Assembly (NCBI RefSeq): GCF_024189295.1
Contig: NZ_JAIZEN010000006.1
Coordinates: forward strand, 1-64,000
From: Halobacillus sp. A1
GTDB taxonomy: Bacteria > Bacillota > Bacilli > Bacillales > Halobacillaceae
Direction: 5' to 3'
Length of the DNA stretch: 64,000 nucleotides
Shown here: positions 56,792 through 64,000 of the stretch, piece after piece
Numbering within the stretch: the first letter of the stretch is position 1
How the letters are laid out: each line of letters opens with the position of its first letter
Translations under genes and position numbers: made by a program
Notes under the pieces: model-generated
Told to the model about the DNA's origin: nothing
Database searches by the model: none
The model's input: only the letters and a program-made list of their open reading frames with translations

Positions 56792-56815
56792 GGGACGCGT
56801 TAAGAAACGCGTCCC
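56792..56815 (-). terminator. Terminator of the 75-residue gene
   Basis: GGGACGCGT and ACGCGTCCC pair around TAAGAA, with TTTTT following on the minus strand. The gene's TAA stop codon lies in the loop. Confidence 0.88.
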
Positions 56816-57027
56816 TCTTTATCATAGTATCCATGATCAATTTTGTATTTTTTTGTGTCAAGAAACTCAGAAAGTTCTTCTTCTCCGCCTTTTCTCTGGG
56901 GAGAGCGTTTTATCGATTCATAATTGAACGATAAATTGCGTTGATTAAGCATGTCGAACACATGTATTCTACGATCATCTGCAATTCTTTCAGTAGACAT
57001 AATCTTGTATCGAAGAATATCTGTCAT
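56800..57027 (-). CDS. Hypothetical 75-residue protein
   Basis: This charged cytoplasmic protein begins MTDILRYKIMSTERIADDRR and contains RSPQRKGGEEELSEFLDTKK. I recognise no family. GGAG lies 5 nt before ATG 57027 and a strong terminator overlaps the stop, so it is probably a real single gene. It has no signal peptide, membrane helix or cysteine. Confidence 0.6.
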   Translation of the reverse strand: MTDILRYKIMSTERIADDRRIHVFDMLNQRNLSFNYESIKRSPQRKGGEEELSEFLDTKKYKIDHGYYDKEGRVS

Positions 57028-57223
57028 AAAATCTCCTTTTCGTGTAAAAGCGAACAGCAGTTTCGACTACTTAAATTATTATAACATAAAGTAACCTCAA
57101 ACAAAACTACATCATTATAATAAATATTATGTCTCCAAACTCCGAGTAATATCGTACTTCATGTGGTTTTTTTATTCTTTTTATAGGTGACTTTATTATT
57201 CCGATATACCTTGCACGGTATAT

Positions 57224-57254
57224 TAAAAAAATCCTGATCGTATAAACGATCAGG
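57224..57254 (-). terminator. Terminator of tRNA-Arg
   Basis: TCCTGATCGT and ACGATCAGGA pair around ATAA, followed on the minus strand by TTTTTTT. It lies 18 bp beyond the tRNA 3' end. Confidence 0.9.
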
Positions 57255-57271
57255 ACCTCTTGTAAAATTAG

Positions 57272-57347
57272 CGCGCCCGAGAGGATTCGAACCTCCGACT
57301 GACGTAGAACCGGAATCTACCGCTCTATCCAACTGAGCTACGGGCGC
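57272..57347 (-). tRNA. tRNA-Arg (anticodon CCG)
   Basis: The acceptor strands GCGCCCG and CGGGCGC pair. The D arm is AGCTCAGTTGGATAGAGC, the anticodon stem GTAGA/TCTAC encloses the loop TTCCGGT (anticodon CCG), and the T arm is GGAGGTTCGAATCCTC. CCA is not encoded. The tRNA lies just upstream of clpP on the opposite strand, as next to clpP in B. subtilis. Confidence 0.95.
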
Positions 57348-57483
57348 ATATGAAAACGTAAAATCTATTATACTTTTTTTAATGTATAAAAGCAAGGCAA
57401 CTTTTATAAAAATAAGGCTGAGCCCACGTTTATACAACTTTTTTTAGGGAAAGATGGTATAAGAAACTAGTCGAATGTTTTTG

Positions 57484-57513
57484 TTTGACCTTTTCTGACC
57501 ATAAAGGTATGAT
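57484..57513 (+). promoter_or_regulatory. clpP promoter with CtsR operator
   Basis: TTGACC (57485-57490) and TATGAT (57508-57513) form a sigma-A promoter with a 17-bp spacer. The heptads TTTGACC (57484-57490) and TCTGACC (57494-57500) are the inverted form of the CtsR site RGTCAAA-N3-RGTCAAA, covering the -35 box. clpP should therefore be heat- and stress-inducible through CtsR. Confidence 0.9.
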
Positions 57514-57559
57514 AAAAATACATTCCATCATATAGGTATGATAATAAGGAGGAATAACA

Positions 57560-58147
57560 ATGAATTTAATCCCAACAGTAATTGAACAAACGAACAGGGG
57601 AGAGCGTGCTTACGATATTTATTCACGCCTGCTCAAAGACCGTATCATTATGTTAGGAAGCCCGATTGACGATAACATTTCTAACTCAGTTGTCGCCCAG
57701 CTGCTGTTCTTAGCGGCAGATGACCCCGACAAGGATATTTCAATCTATATCAACTCACCAGGTGGTTCCATTACCGCTGGAATGGCTATTTACGATACGA
57801 TTCAATTCATTAAGCCTGACGTTCAAACCATTTGTACAGGTATGGCTGCATCAATGGGAGCGTTCCTATTAAACGCAGGTACTAAAGGTAAAAGATTCGC
57901 ATTACCTAACAGTGAAGTGATGATTCACCAGCCTTTAGGCGGTACACAGGGACAAGCTACTGACATTGAAATTCATGCTAAACGAATCATCAAAATGCGT
58001 GAGAAATTGAACCAAATCCTTGCTGAGAGAACAGGCCAGCCGATCGAAGTGATCGAACGTGACACAGATCGTGATAATTTCATGTCTGCTGAAGAAGCCG
58101 TTGAATATGGACTGATTGATAAAGTTATGGAAAAAAAACCTAATTAA
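57560..58147 (+). CDS. clpP: ATP-dependent Clp protease proteolytic subunit
   Basis: This 195-residue serine protease forms the tetradecameric chamber used by ClpX, ClpC and ClpE. The triad is Ser98 (TGMAASMGA), His123 (MIHQPLGG) and Asp172. It is a full-length classical ClpP. AAGGAGG lies 8 nt before ATG 57560. CtsR control is predicted from the promoter. It has its own terminator, so it is monocistronic. Confidence 0.98.
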   Translation: MNLIPTVIEQTNRGERAYDIYSRLLKDRIIMLGSPIDDNISNSVVAQLLFLAADDPDKDISIYINSPGGSITAGMAIYDTIQFIKPDVQTICTGMAASMGAFLLNAGTKGKRFALPNSEVMIHQPLGGTQGQATDIEIHAKRIIKMREKLNQILAERTGQPIEVIERDTDRDNFMSAEEAVEYGLIDKVMEKKPN

Positions 58148-58157
58148 AACATTTTGA

Positions 58158-58183
58158 AACCCGCTTGCCATTGGCAGCGGGTT
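58158..58183 (+). terminator. Terminator of clpP
   Basis: AACCCGCT-TGCC and GGC-AGCGGGTT pair, followed by TTTTTT, 11 bp after the stop codon. Confidence 0.92.
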
Positions 58184-58262
58184 TTTTCATGTTAAATTCA
58201 GATATGTAGGATTAAACATTCTCCATTTAATCCCTTCTGCTCATAGCTTCACATGAAAAGGT

Positions 58263-58517
58263 TTAAGGCTGCTTAACAAAATCACTCAGCTCATTAATGA
58301 CTTTATCTTCATCAGATCCATCTGCAATCAGCTTAATTTCTTCTCCTTGTCCTACTGCAAGACTCATTAATCCCATGATACTTTTTGCATTGATTCTCTT
58401 ACTACCTTTTTCTATAAAAACATCTGAAGAAAAACGGTTAGCAAGCTGGACGAACTGAGCAGCCGGTCTGGCTTGAAGCCCTGTGTCTAAATCAATCGTG
58501 ATGGTTTGTTCTTTCAT
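58263..58517 (-). CDS. crh: HPr-like protein Crh
   Basis: This 84-residue HPr paralogue has Gln at position 15 (TGLQARPAAQF) in place of the phosphorylatable His, and Ser46 in AKSIMGLM. It therefore cannot carry PTS phosphate but can, when phosphorylated on Ser46 by HPr kinase, serve CcpA in catabolite control. It is last in the trxB-yvcI-rapZ-yvcK-whiA-crh cluster, but a terminator-like hairpin separates it from whiA. Confidence 0.96.
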   Translation of the reverse strand: MKEQTITIDLDTGLQARPAAQFVQLANRFSSDVFIEKGSKRINAKSIMGLMSLAVGQGEEIKLIADGSDEDKVINELSDFVKQP

Positions 58518-58574
58518 CTATCATTCTCCTTCCTAACATTTACATTAAAACTTAGAAAGCGCATTCAATCTTTT

Positions 58575-58617
58575 AAAATAAAGAACGCCTCTTTATTATG
58601 AGTGCGTTCTTATTTTA
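58575..58617 (-). terminator. Terminator-like hairpin between whiA and crh
   Basis: AAAATAA-a-GAACGC and GCGTTC-t-TATTTT pair around an inner CTCTTTATTATGAG. It suggests that crh also has its own promoter or relies on readthrough. Confidence 0.7.
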
Positions 58618-58658
58618 ACTTATTTAAATAATTATACCACGAATCACGCAGCATGACA

Positions 58659-59615
58659 TTATTTTTGACTGTTTTCTTGAATCTCACCGCGCCTCACTTT
58701 ATCAGCAAATTCATCTATTTTCCTTAATCTATGATTAATTCCTGATTTACTGATTGGTGCACCTGAGACTAGTTCGCCTAATTCTTTCAAAGAAACTTCC
58801 TGATTTTCATAGCGCAGCCTGGCAATTTCGTGCAGTTTTTCTGGTAACGCCTCAAGACCTACTGTTCTTTTAATGAACTTTATATTTTCCACTTGTCTGA
58901 ATGCCGCTCCGATGGTCTTGTTCAGATTAGCTGTTTCACAATTCACTAACCGGTTCACTGAATTCCTCATATCTCTAACTATCCGGACATCCTCGAATTT
59001 AAACAATGCTTGGTGGGCTCCTATATTACTTATGAGTTCGGTGATTTTTTCAGCCTCTTTCAAATAAGTAATATACCCTTTTTTCCGTTCAAGCGTTCGA
59101 GCGTGAAGTCCGAAACTGTTCATAAGCTCACATAATGATTCATTGTGATTCTGATCAGAAGAATAGATTTCCAAATGATAAGAAGAAGTCTCTGGATTAT
59201 TAACAGAACCTCCTGCAAGGAATGCACCTCTTAAGTAAGCGCGTTTACAGCACGTAGTCTGTAAGTATTTATCGGGAATGTTAGGGTTGATGCTTAAGGG
59301 TCCTTTTAAAATTTCTAAGTCTTCCAGCACTTTTTCAGCATTTTCTTTCATCCTGACGATATATACGTTGTTTTTCTTCAAGCGCATTTTTTTACGAACG
59401 AGTAGTTCTACCGGGTAGGGATACAGCTTTTTCATAAGAGTATATATACGCCTCGCTATCGCTGCGTTCTCTGTTTGTACATCCAGCAAATACTTTTGAT
59501 TGGAGAGTGAAAACGTCCCATTCATTCGAACTAGTGCTGCCAATTCAGATTCATTACAACATTCATCCGCTTCTACATTAGTTAATTCTTTTTTTATCTC
59601 TGAAGCAAAAGACAT
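58659..59615 (-). CDS. whiA: WhiA, DNA-binding protein
   Basis: This 318-residue protein combines an N-terminal LAGLIDADG-homing-endonuclease-like domain ([40 protein letters not shown]) with a C-terminal helix-turn-helix ([20 protein letters not shown]). WhiA controls sporulation genes in actinomycetes and affects cell division and chromosome segregation in B. subtilis. The start is ATG 59615, 6 nt after GGGGGTG. It follows yvcK by 21 bp. Confidence 0.96.
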   Translation of the reverse strand: MSFASEIKKELTNVEADECCNESELAALVRMNGTFSLSNQKYLLDVQTENAAIARRIYTLMKKLYPYPVELLVRKKMRLKKNNVYIVRMKENAEKVLEDLEILKGPLSINPNIPDKYLQTTCCKRAYLRGAFLAGGSVNNPETSSYHLEIYSSDQNHNESLCELMNSFGLHARTLERKKGYITYLKEAEKITELISNIGAHQALFKFEDVRIVRDMRNSVNRLVNCETANLNKTIGAAFRQVENIKFIKRTVGLEALPEKLHEIARLRYENQEVSLKELGELVSGAPISKSGINHRLRKIDEFADKVRRGEIQENSQK

Positions 59616-59636
59616 GAGTACACCCCCTAACACTTA

Positions 59637-60590
59637 TTAAATCATGGAATATAACAAATGAGCCAACTTATTCGTGTCATGTCGAATCGTGGACTTGTTA
59701 CGATCTAGAATATCTTCCTCTATAACTTCCAGCCCCATAGACCTTATTCGATCTATATCATAAACGACAGGCTCAGCATTCTCCTCAGCATACATCCTTT
59801 TTACTTTTGGAGCGATAGGCCGATTATGAACGATTATCGATTGAATCGTCCCTCTCCCAACATGATCATGCAGTGCCTGCACGTGATCTCCTGCTGAATA
59901 ACCCGATGTCTCACCGTACTGGGTCATAACGTTACATACATACGTAACTTTAGCCTTTGTTTTTTGCATAGCTTCCCGTATTTCCGGAACTATTATGTTC
60001 GGCATAATGCTTGTGTATAAACTGCCAGGAGCTATGACGACAAGATCCGCTTCCATAATTGCACTCATAGCCTCAGGGAGAGGCTGGATAGGGAGTGGGC
60101 TGACAAAAACACGCTTAATCTTTTTATTTTGTTTCGGAATATTCGATTCGCCAGTAACGATCGTGCCATCATCCATTTCCGCATGAAGGTTCATGGAATG
60201 ATTGGCCGTCGGGTAGATTTTCCCTCGGACGTTGAGAACTCTGGAAATTTCTTTGATTCCATTATAAAAATCACCCGTCATCGAGGTCATAGCTGCCAAT
60301 AATAAATTACCCATCGAATGACCAGAAAGACCATTCCCATTTGAAAAACGATGTTGAAACAAATCAAGCAGCATCGGTTCTGCATCCGACAAGGCTGCCA
60401 ATACATTACGGATATCCCCAGGAGCTGGTATGGCCAATTCATTTCGAAGTCTGCCAGAACTTCCTCCGTCATCAGCTACAGTTACGATAGCAGATAGGTC
60501 GATAGGGAAATACTTGAGGCCTCTTAGCAATACCGGCATTCCCGTACCTCCCCCTATAACGACTACGCGAGGCTTCGTCGAAGGATTCAT
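59637..60590 (-). CDS. yvcK: YvcK/CofD-like gluconeogenesis factor
   Basis: This 317-residue protein has a CofD-like nucleotide-binding fold (VVVIGGGTGMPVLLRGLKYF, VTVADDGGSSGRLRNELAI, APGDIRNVLAAL). In Bacillus, YvcK binds UDP-sugars, is needed for growth on gluconeogenic substrates and helps place PBP1. It lies 3 bp after rapZ and 21 bp before whiA in a widely conserved cluster. Confidence 0.95.
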   Translation of the reverse strand: MNPSTKPRVVVIGGGTGMPVLLRGLKYFPIDLSAIVTVADDGGSSGRLRNELAIPAPGDIRNVLAALSDAEPMLLDLFQHRFSNGNGLSGHSMGNLLLAAMTSMTGDFYNGIKEISRVLNVRGKIYPTANHSMNLHAEMDDGTIVTGESNIPKQNKKIKRVFVSPLPIQPLPEAMSAIMEADLVVIAPGSLYTSIMPNIIVPEIREAMQKTKAKVTYVCNVMTQYGETSGYSAGDHVQALHDHVGRGTIQSIIVHNRPIAPKVKRMYAEENAEPVVYDIDRIRSMGLEVIEEDILDRNKSTIRHDTNKLAHLLYSMI

Positions 60591-60593
60591 CGA

Positions 60594-61478
60594 TTACAGT
60601 CCCTTTCTTTTTTCAATATCTCGATGAGTAACGTGCGAAGTATAGTCCGTTGAGAAATAATTCGCAAGGTGTTCAGCTAAAGCGACTGATCGATGCTGGC
60701 CTCCGGTACAGCCGATGGCGATGACAAGCTGACTTTTACCTTCGCGTCTATATTGAGGAAGCATGAATTGTAATAAGTCTTTGAGCTTTTCCAAGAACTT
60801 CTGAGTATCCGACCATTTGAACACATAAGAAGACACTTCAGCGTTAAGTCCGGTTAATGGGCGCATTTGTTCAACATAATGCGGATTAGGCAAAAAGCGC
60901 ACATCAAATACTAAATCCGCGTCAATTGGAACCCCATATTTAAAACCGAATGAAACCATCTGGACTGAGAACACATGCTGCTCTCTCGCTTTATACTGTT
61001 CGAGAATGCGATCGCGCAACTCTCTGGGCTTTAAACTTGTAGTATGAATAATGGTTTGTGCACGTCCCCTTAATTCATCCAACAGCTTTCGCTCCTGCTG
61101 AATCCCTTCAAGTGGAAGGCCATCCTGTGCGAGCGGATGAGATCTTCTTGTTTCTTTATAGCGAGCAACTAAAGCATGGTCATCAGCATCTAAAAACAAG
61201 ATGTGAGCATCAAGCCAATCCACTTCGCTCACTTGGTCCAGAGCATCGAACAGGGCGTCAAAAAATTCTCTTCCCCGCAAGTCCATCACCAACGCTACAT
61301 TACTGATATCATTTGTTGAATCCTTCATCAACTCTAAGAATTTAGGAAGCAGTGCCGGTGGAAGGTTATCCACACAAAAATACCCCAAATCCTCAAAACT
61401 TTGAATAGCTACTGTTTTACCTGCACCTGACATACCTGTAATTATCACTAATTGTGTACTTTGATCTTTCTCCGTCAT
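60594..61478 (-). CDS. rapZ: RNase adapter/nucleotide-binding protein RapZ (YvcJ)
   Basis: This 294-residue P-loop protein has Walker [13 protein letters not shown]. Its C-terminal domain carries [20 protein letters not shown] and [19 protein letters not shown]. It hydrolyses ATP/GTP. In E. coli RapZ directs RNase E to a small RNA, whereas YvcJ in B. subtilis affects competence. It is co-transcribed with yvcK and a nudix hydrolase, 18 bp after the latter. Confidence 0.95.
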   Translation of the reverse strand: MTEKDQSTQLVIITGMSGAGKTVAIQSFEDLGYFCVDNLPPALLPKFLELMKDSTNDISNVALVMDLRGREFFDALFDALDQVSEVDWLDAHILFLDADDHALVARYKETRRSHPLAQDGLPLEGIQQERKLLDELRGRAQTIIHTTSLKPRELRDRILEQYKAREQHVFSVQMVSFGFKYGVPIDADLVFDVRFLPNPHYVEQMRPLTGLNAEVSSYVFKWSDTQKFLEKLKDLLQFMLPQYRREGKSQLVIAIGCTGGQHRSVALAEHLANYFSTDYTSHVTHRDIEKRKGL

Positions 61479-61496
61479 TTAAAACCGCCCCCTCGT

Positions 61497-61964
61497 TTAC
61501 TTAGGTCGAGATGGATCCATATCCTGGTCAATCAATTTGAAATCGGTTGTGTACACGAAAGTGCCATAAATTTGGTCTTCACTGTTTAATATATGTTTAA
61601 AAATATGTCGGTCGCCTTCAGCCATCGGTTTATTAAGAACATCTTCAACCTGCACCCATTCCAGCTCGCCTTCTTCACTAGTTTCAAGAAGCTCACCCTT
61701 ATAGGTGGAAGATTGGAACGTAAACATCATCCACTCTTGAACAGTCTGCTGATCCTCTTTCATTATGAATGTAAAAGAACCCATAAGTTCTGGACTTTGT
61801 ATATCCAATCCCGTTTCTTCTTTGAATTCCCGTATCACTGAGTCTTTAATATTCTCCCCGGCTTCCATTTTTCCGCCAGGAACAACATACCATCCTCTTC
61901 TCGGTTTTTTTAACATTAAAATTTTATTATCTACTCTTAAAATACAGTTTGCTACCCGCTGCAT
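61497..61964 (-). CDS. NUDIX hydrolase, YvcI-like
   Basis: This 155-residue protein has an intact nudix box, GGKMEAGENIKDSVIREFKE followed by ETGLD (G-x5-E-x7-R-E-x2-E-E-x-G). It probably hydrolyses a nucleoside diphosphate derivative. Its neighbours indicate the YvcI position between trxB and rapZ. ATG 61964 is preferred over GTG 61973 because of the spacing to GAGGTG. Confidence 0.92.
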   Translation of the reverse strand: MQRVANCILRVDNKILMLKKPRRGWYVVPGGKMEAGENIKDSVIREFKEETGLDIQSPELMGSFTFIMKEDQQTVQEWMMFTFQSSTYKGELLETSEEGELEWVQVEDVLNKPMAEGDRHIFKHILNSEDQIYGTFVYTTDFKLIDQDMDPSRPK

Positions 61965-62070
61965 GACTTTCACCTCATTTTTCTATCTCGAGGACATCTT
62001 TTACCATTATACAATGAATACGCAATCCGCCACAATGTTATGTCCCCACTATATTCATGCACAAAAAAAG

Positions 62071-62095
62071 TGCACAGGTCATAAACACCTGTGCA
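62071..62095 (-). terminator. Terminator of trxB
   Basis: TGCACAGGT and ACCTGTGCA pair around CATAAAC, with TTTTTTT following on the minus strand. It lies 102 bp after the trxB stop. Confidence 0.85.
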
Positions 62096-62196
62096 TAATA
62101 GAGATCTATCTATTAAAAGGGGGTCAATTAATCATTATAATTGTACCCCACAAATGTTGCGTAAGTGTTACAGGATAGTTAAAAAAACGTTACTTT

Positions 62197-63165
<969 letters not shown>

Positions 63166-63226
63166 TCACTCAAACTTTTACTGTCTATATCATAATAAAT
63201 TGTCGAAAAACCGTCCATTAATGTGC

Positions 63227-64000
63227 TTATTGGTGATTCCAAGGACCGCCTTCCTCACTGAGGTGAGGGAATTGTTTACAACCTTTTTCCCAAAGCTGAA
63301 GCGCCTGAGACGGCTTACCTGTTTGGTATGAAGCAATACTGAACCACTTATAGTATCCTCTTCGCCCTATTACTAATTTATTTTTCAACCCGCTGAAACG
63401 TTCGACGGCTTCTTGATAGTAACCAGCTCGGGTCAGCACCTCAGCAATGGCCAGCTTCTGCTGCTCATGAAGAGGAAATACATTACGCAGTGGTTCAATG
63501 TGAGCAAAGGCCTTTTCCTCTTGTTTACTTAGTAAATAGAAAGCAGCAAGATTCACATGACTATGAATATCTTTAGTATCCTCAGTGATCCACTGACTTT
63601 CAAGCTCAATCGCTTCTTCCTCGCTGCCACTTTGGAATAAAGCATAGGCGTACTGATGTTTAGCAAGCGTGAATTCGGGAAATAACTGCATCATTTCATG
63701 AAGAACAGGAATCGCTTCTTCCCACTCCTCATTCTCTAAATGATAAAAAGCCGTCTCTTGGTAAATCAATAATTCGTCTTCATCTTCAAAAGCATAATCT
63801 TCCTCCGCCTCCTCTTCTTCAAGAGAATCCAACATTTGCAGCAGCTGGGAGGCAGCTTCTTCAAAGTCTCCGTCTTTCGCTTGTTCCATATATTTCTCGG
63901 CATACTTTTTAGCGTCATTCAGCAGCCCTAAATGGGCATAATTATTCGCCATTAAGTAGTAACAGTCTACATATTCTTCGCCATAAGTGATGACCACTTC
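63227..64000 (-). CDS. TPR protein, YvcD-like (5' end outside window)
   Basis: The frame stays open to the right edge, giving at least 257 C-terminal residues. Helical TPR-like repeats are visible (ANNYAHLGLLNDAKKYAEKY, FYHLENEEWEEAIPVLHEMM, YALFQSGSEEEAIELESQWI, AEVLTRAGYYQEAVERFSG), separated by an acidic Glu-rich stretch. It occupies the position of B. subtilis yvcD upstream of trxB. The function is unknown, probably a protein-interaction scaffold. Confidence 0.85.
   Translation of the reverse strand, partial: EVVITYGEEYVDCYYLMANNYAHLGLLNDAKKYAEKYMEQAKDGDFEEAASQLLQMLDSLEEEEAEEDYAFEDEDELLIYQETAFYHLENEEWEEAIPVLHEMMQLFPEFTLAKHQYAYALFQSGSEEEAIELESQWITEDTKDIHSHVNLAAFYLLSKQEEKAFAHIEPLRNVFPLHEQQKLAIAEVLTRAGYYQEAVERFSGLKNKLVIGRRGYYKWFSIASYQTGKPSQALQLWEKGCKQFPHLSEEGGPWNHQ

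Noticed and set aside
57159-57437. 92-codon open frame on the minus strand
   Set aside because: It spans the whole tRNA-Arg gene and its terminator; the apparent protein is the translated tRNA.

Overview
The window looks like chromosomal DNA of a moderately halophilic, spore-forming member of the Bacillaceae, most likely Halobacillus or a close relative. This rests on the gene families and gene order (gapA glycolytic operon, trxB-yvcI-rapZ-yvcK-whiA-crh, tRNA-Arg/clpP, secG-est-rnr-smpB-ssrA), on spore protein genes (sspP, sspL), and on the acidic composition of exported proteins such as the two solute-binding lipoproteins. The genus is inferred, not proven.

Layout. 1-1100: the 3' end of an IS1182-type transposase and a stretch of GC-rich intergenic repeats. 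1104-3197: a minus-strand four-gene cluster with a standalone CarH-like B12-binding sensor and an RsbR-like STAS protein, a candidate light- or cobalamin-responsive stress switch. 3447-7772: an eRF1-like factor, a betaine-type binding lipoprotein, a YfhD-like protein, a guanidine-I riboswitch driving a paired SMR exporter, and a PH-domain protein. 7825-14173: a sugar ABC transporter, a debranching-type glycosidase and their LacI regulator, with matching operators. 14290-16353: an MFS exporter divergent from a TrmB regulator around a perfect inverted repeat. 16401-19797: small and sporulation genes, a Fur-controlled IDEAL-like protein, and the decayed remains of a PepSY/two-component locus. 19820-24654: an HpaB-family monooxygenase, the glyoxylate shunt (aceB-aceA) and two tandem zinc-ribbon miniproteins. 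24919-29928: aldo/keto reductase, a repeat-filled gap, ilvD and murB. 30041-35747: glycerol uptake (glpF-glpK, with cre and a GlpP-type leader), small proteins of unknown function and an OatA-like acyltransferase. 36054-41479: tmRNA, smpB, a GNAT, RNase R, carboxylesterase, SecG. 41699-47323: fruR-fruK-fruA-ptsH-ptsI. 47420-55961: YtzI-like, nitroreductase, YdcF-like and the complete cggR-gapA-pgk-tpiA-gpmI-eno operon. 56115-64000: glutaredoxin-like protein, tRNA-Arg(CCG), CtsR-controlled clpP, and the crh/whiA/yvcK/rapZ/nudix/trxB/TPR cluster.

Much of the window is central carbon metabolism and its control. HPr and EI are encoded with the fructose PTS, Crh sits with yvcK, GlpK keeps the histidine expected to be phosphorylated by HPr, a cre site covers the glpF promoter, and CggR controls lower glycolysis. 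The least conventional regions are the B12/STAS cluster, the tandem miniproteins with their shared palindromes, the decayed two-component locus, and the dispersed repeats, one of which is split by a second element.
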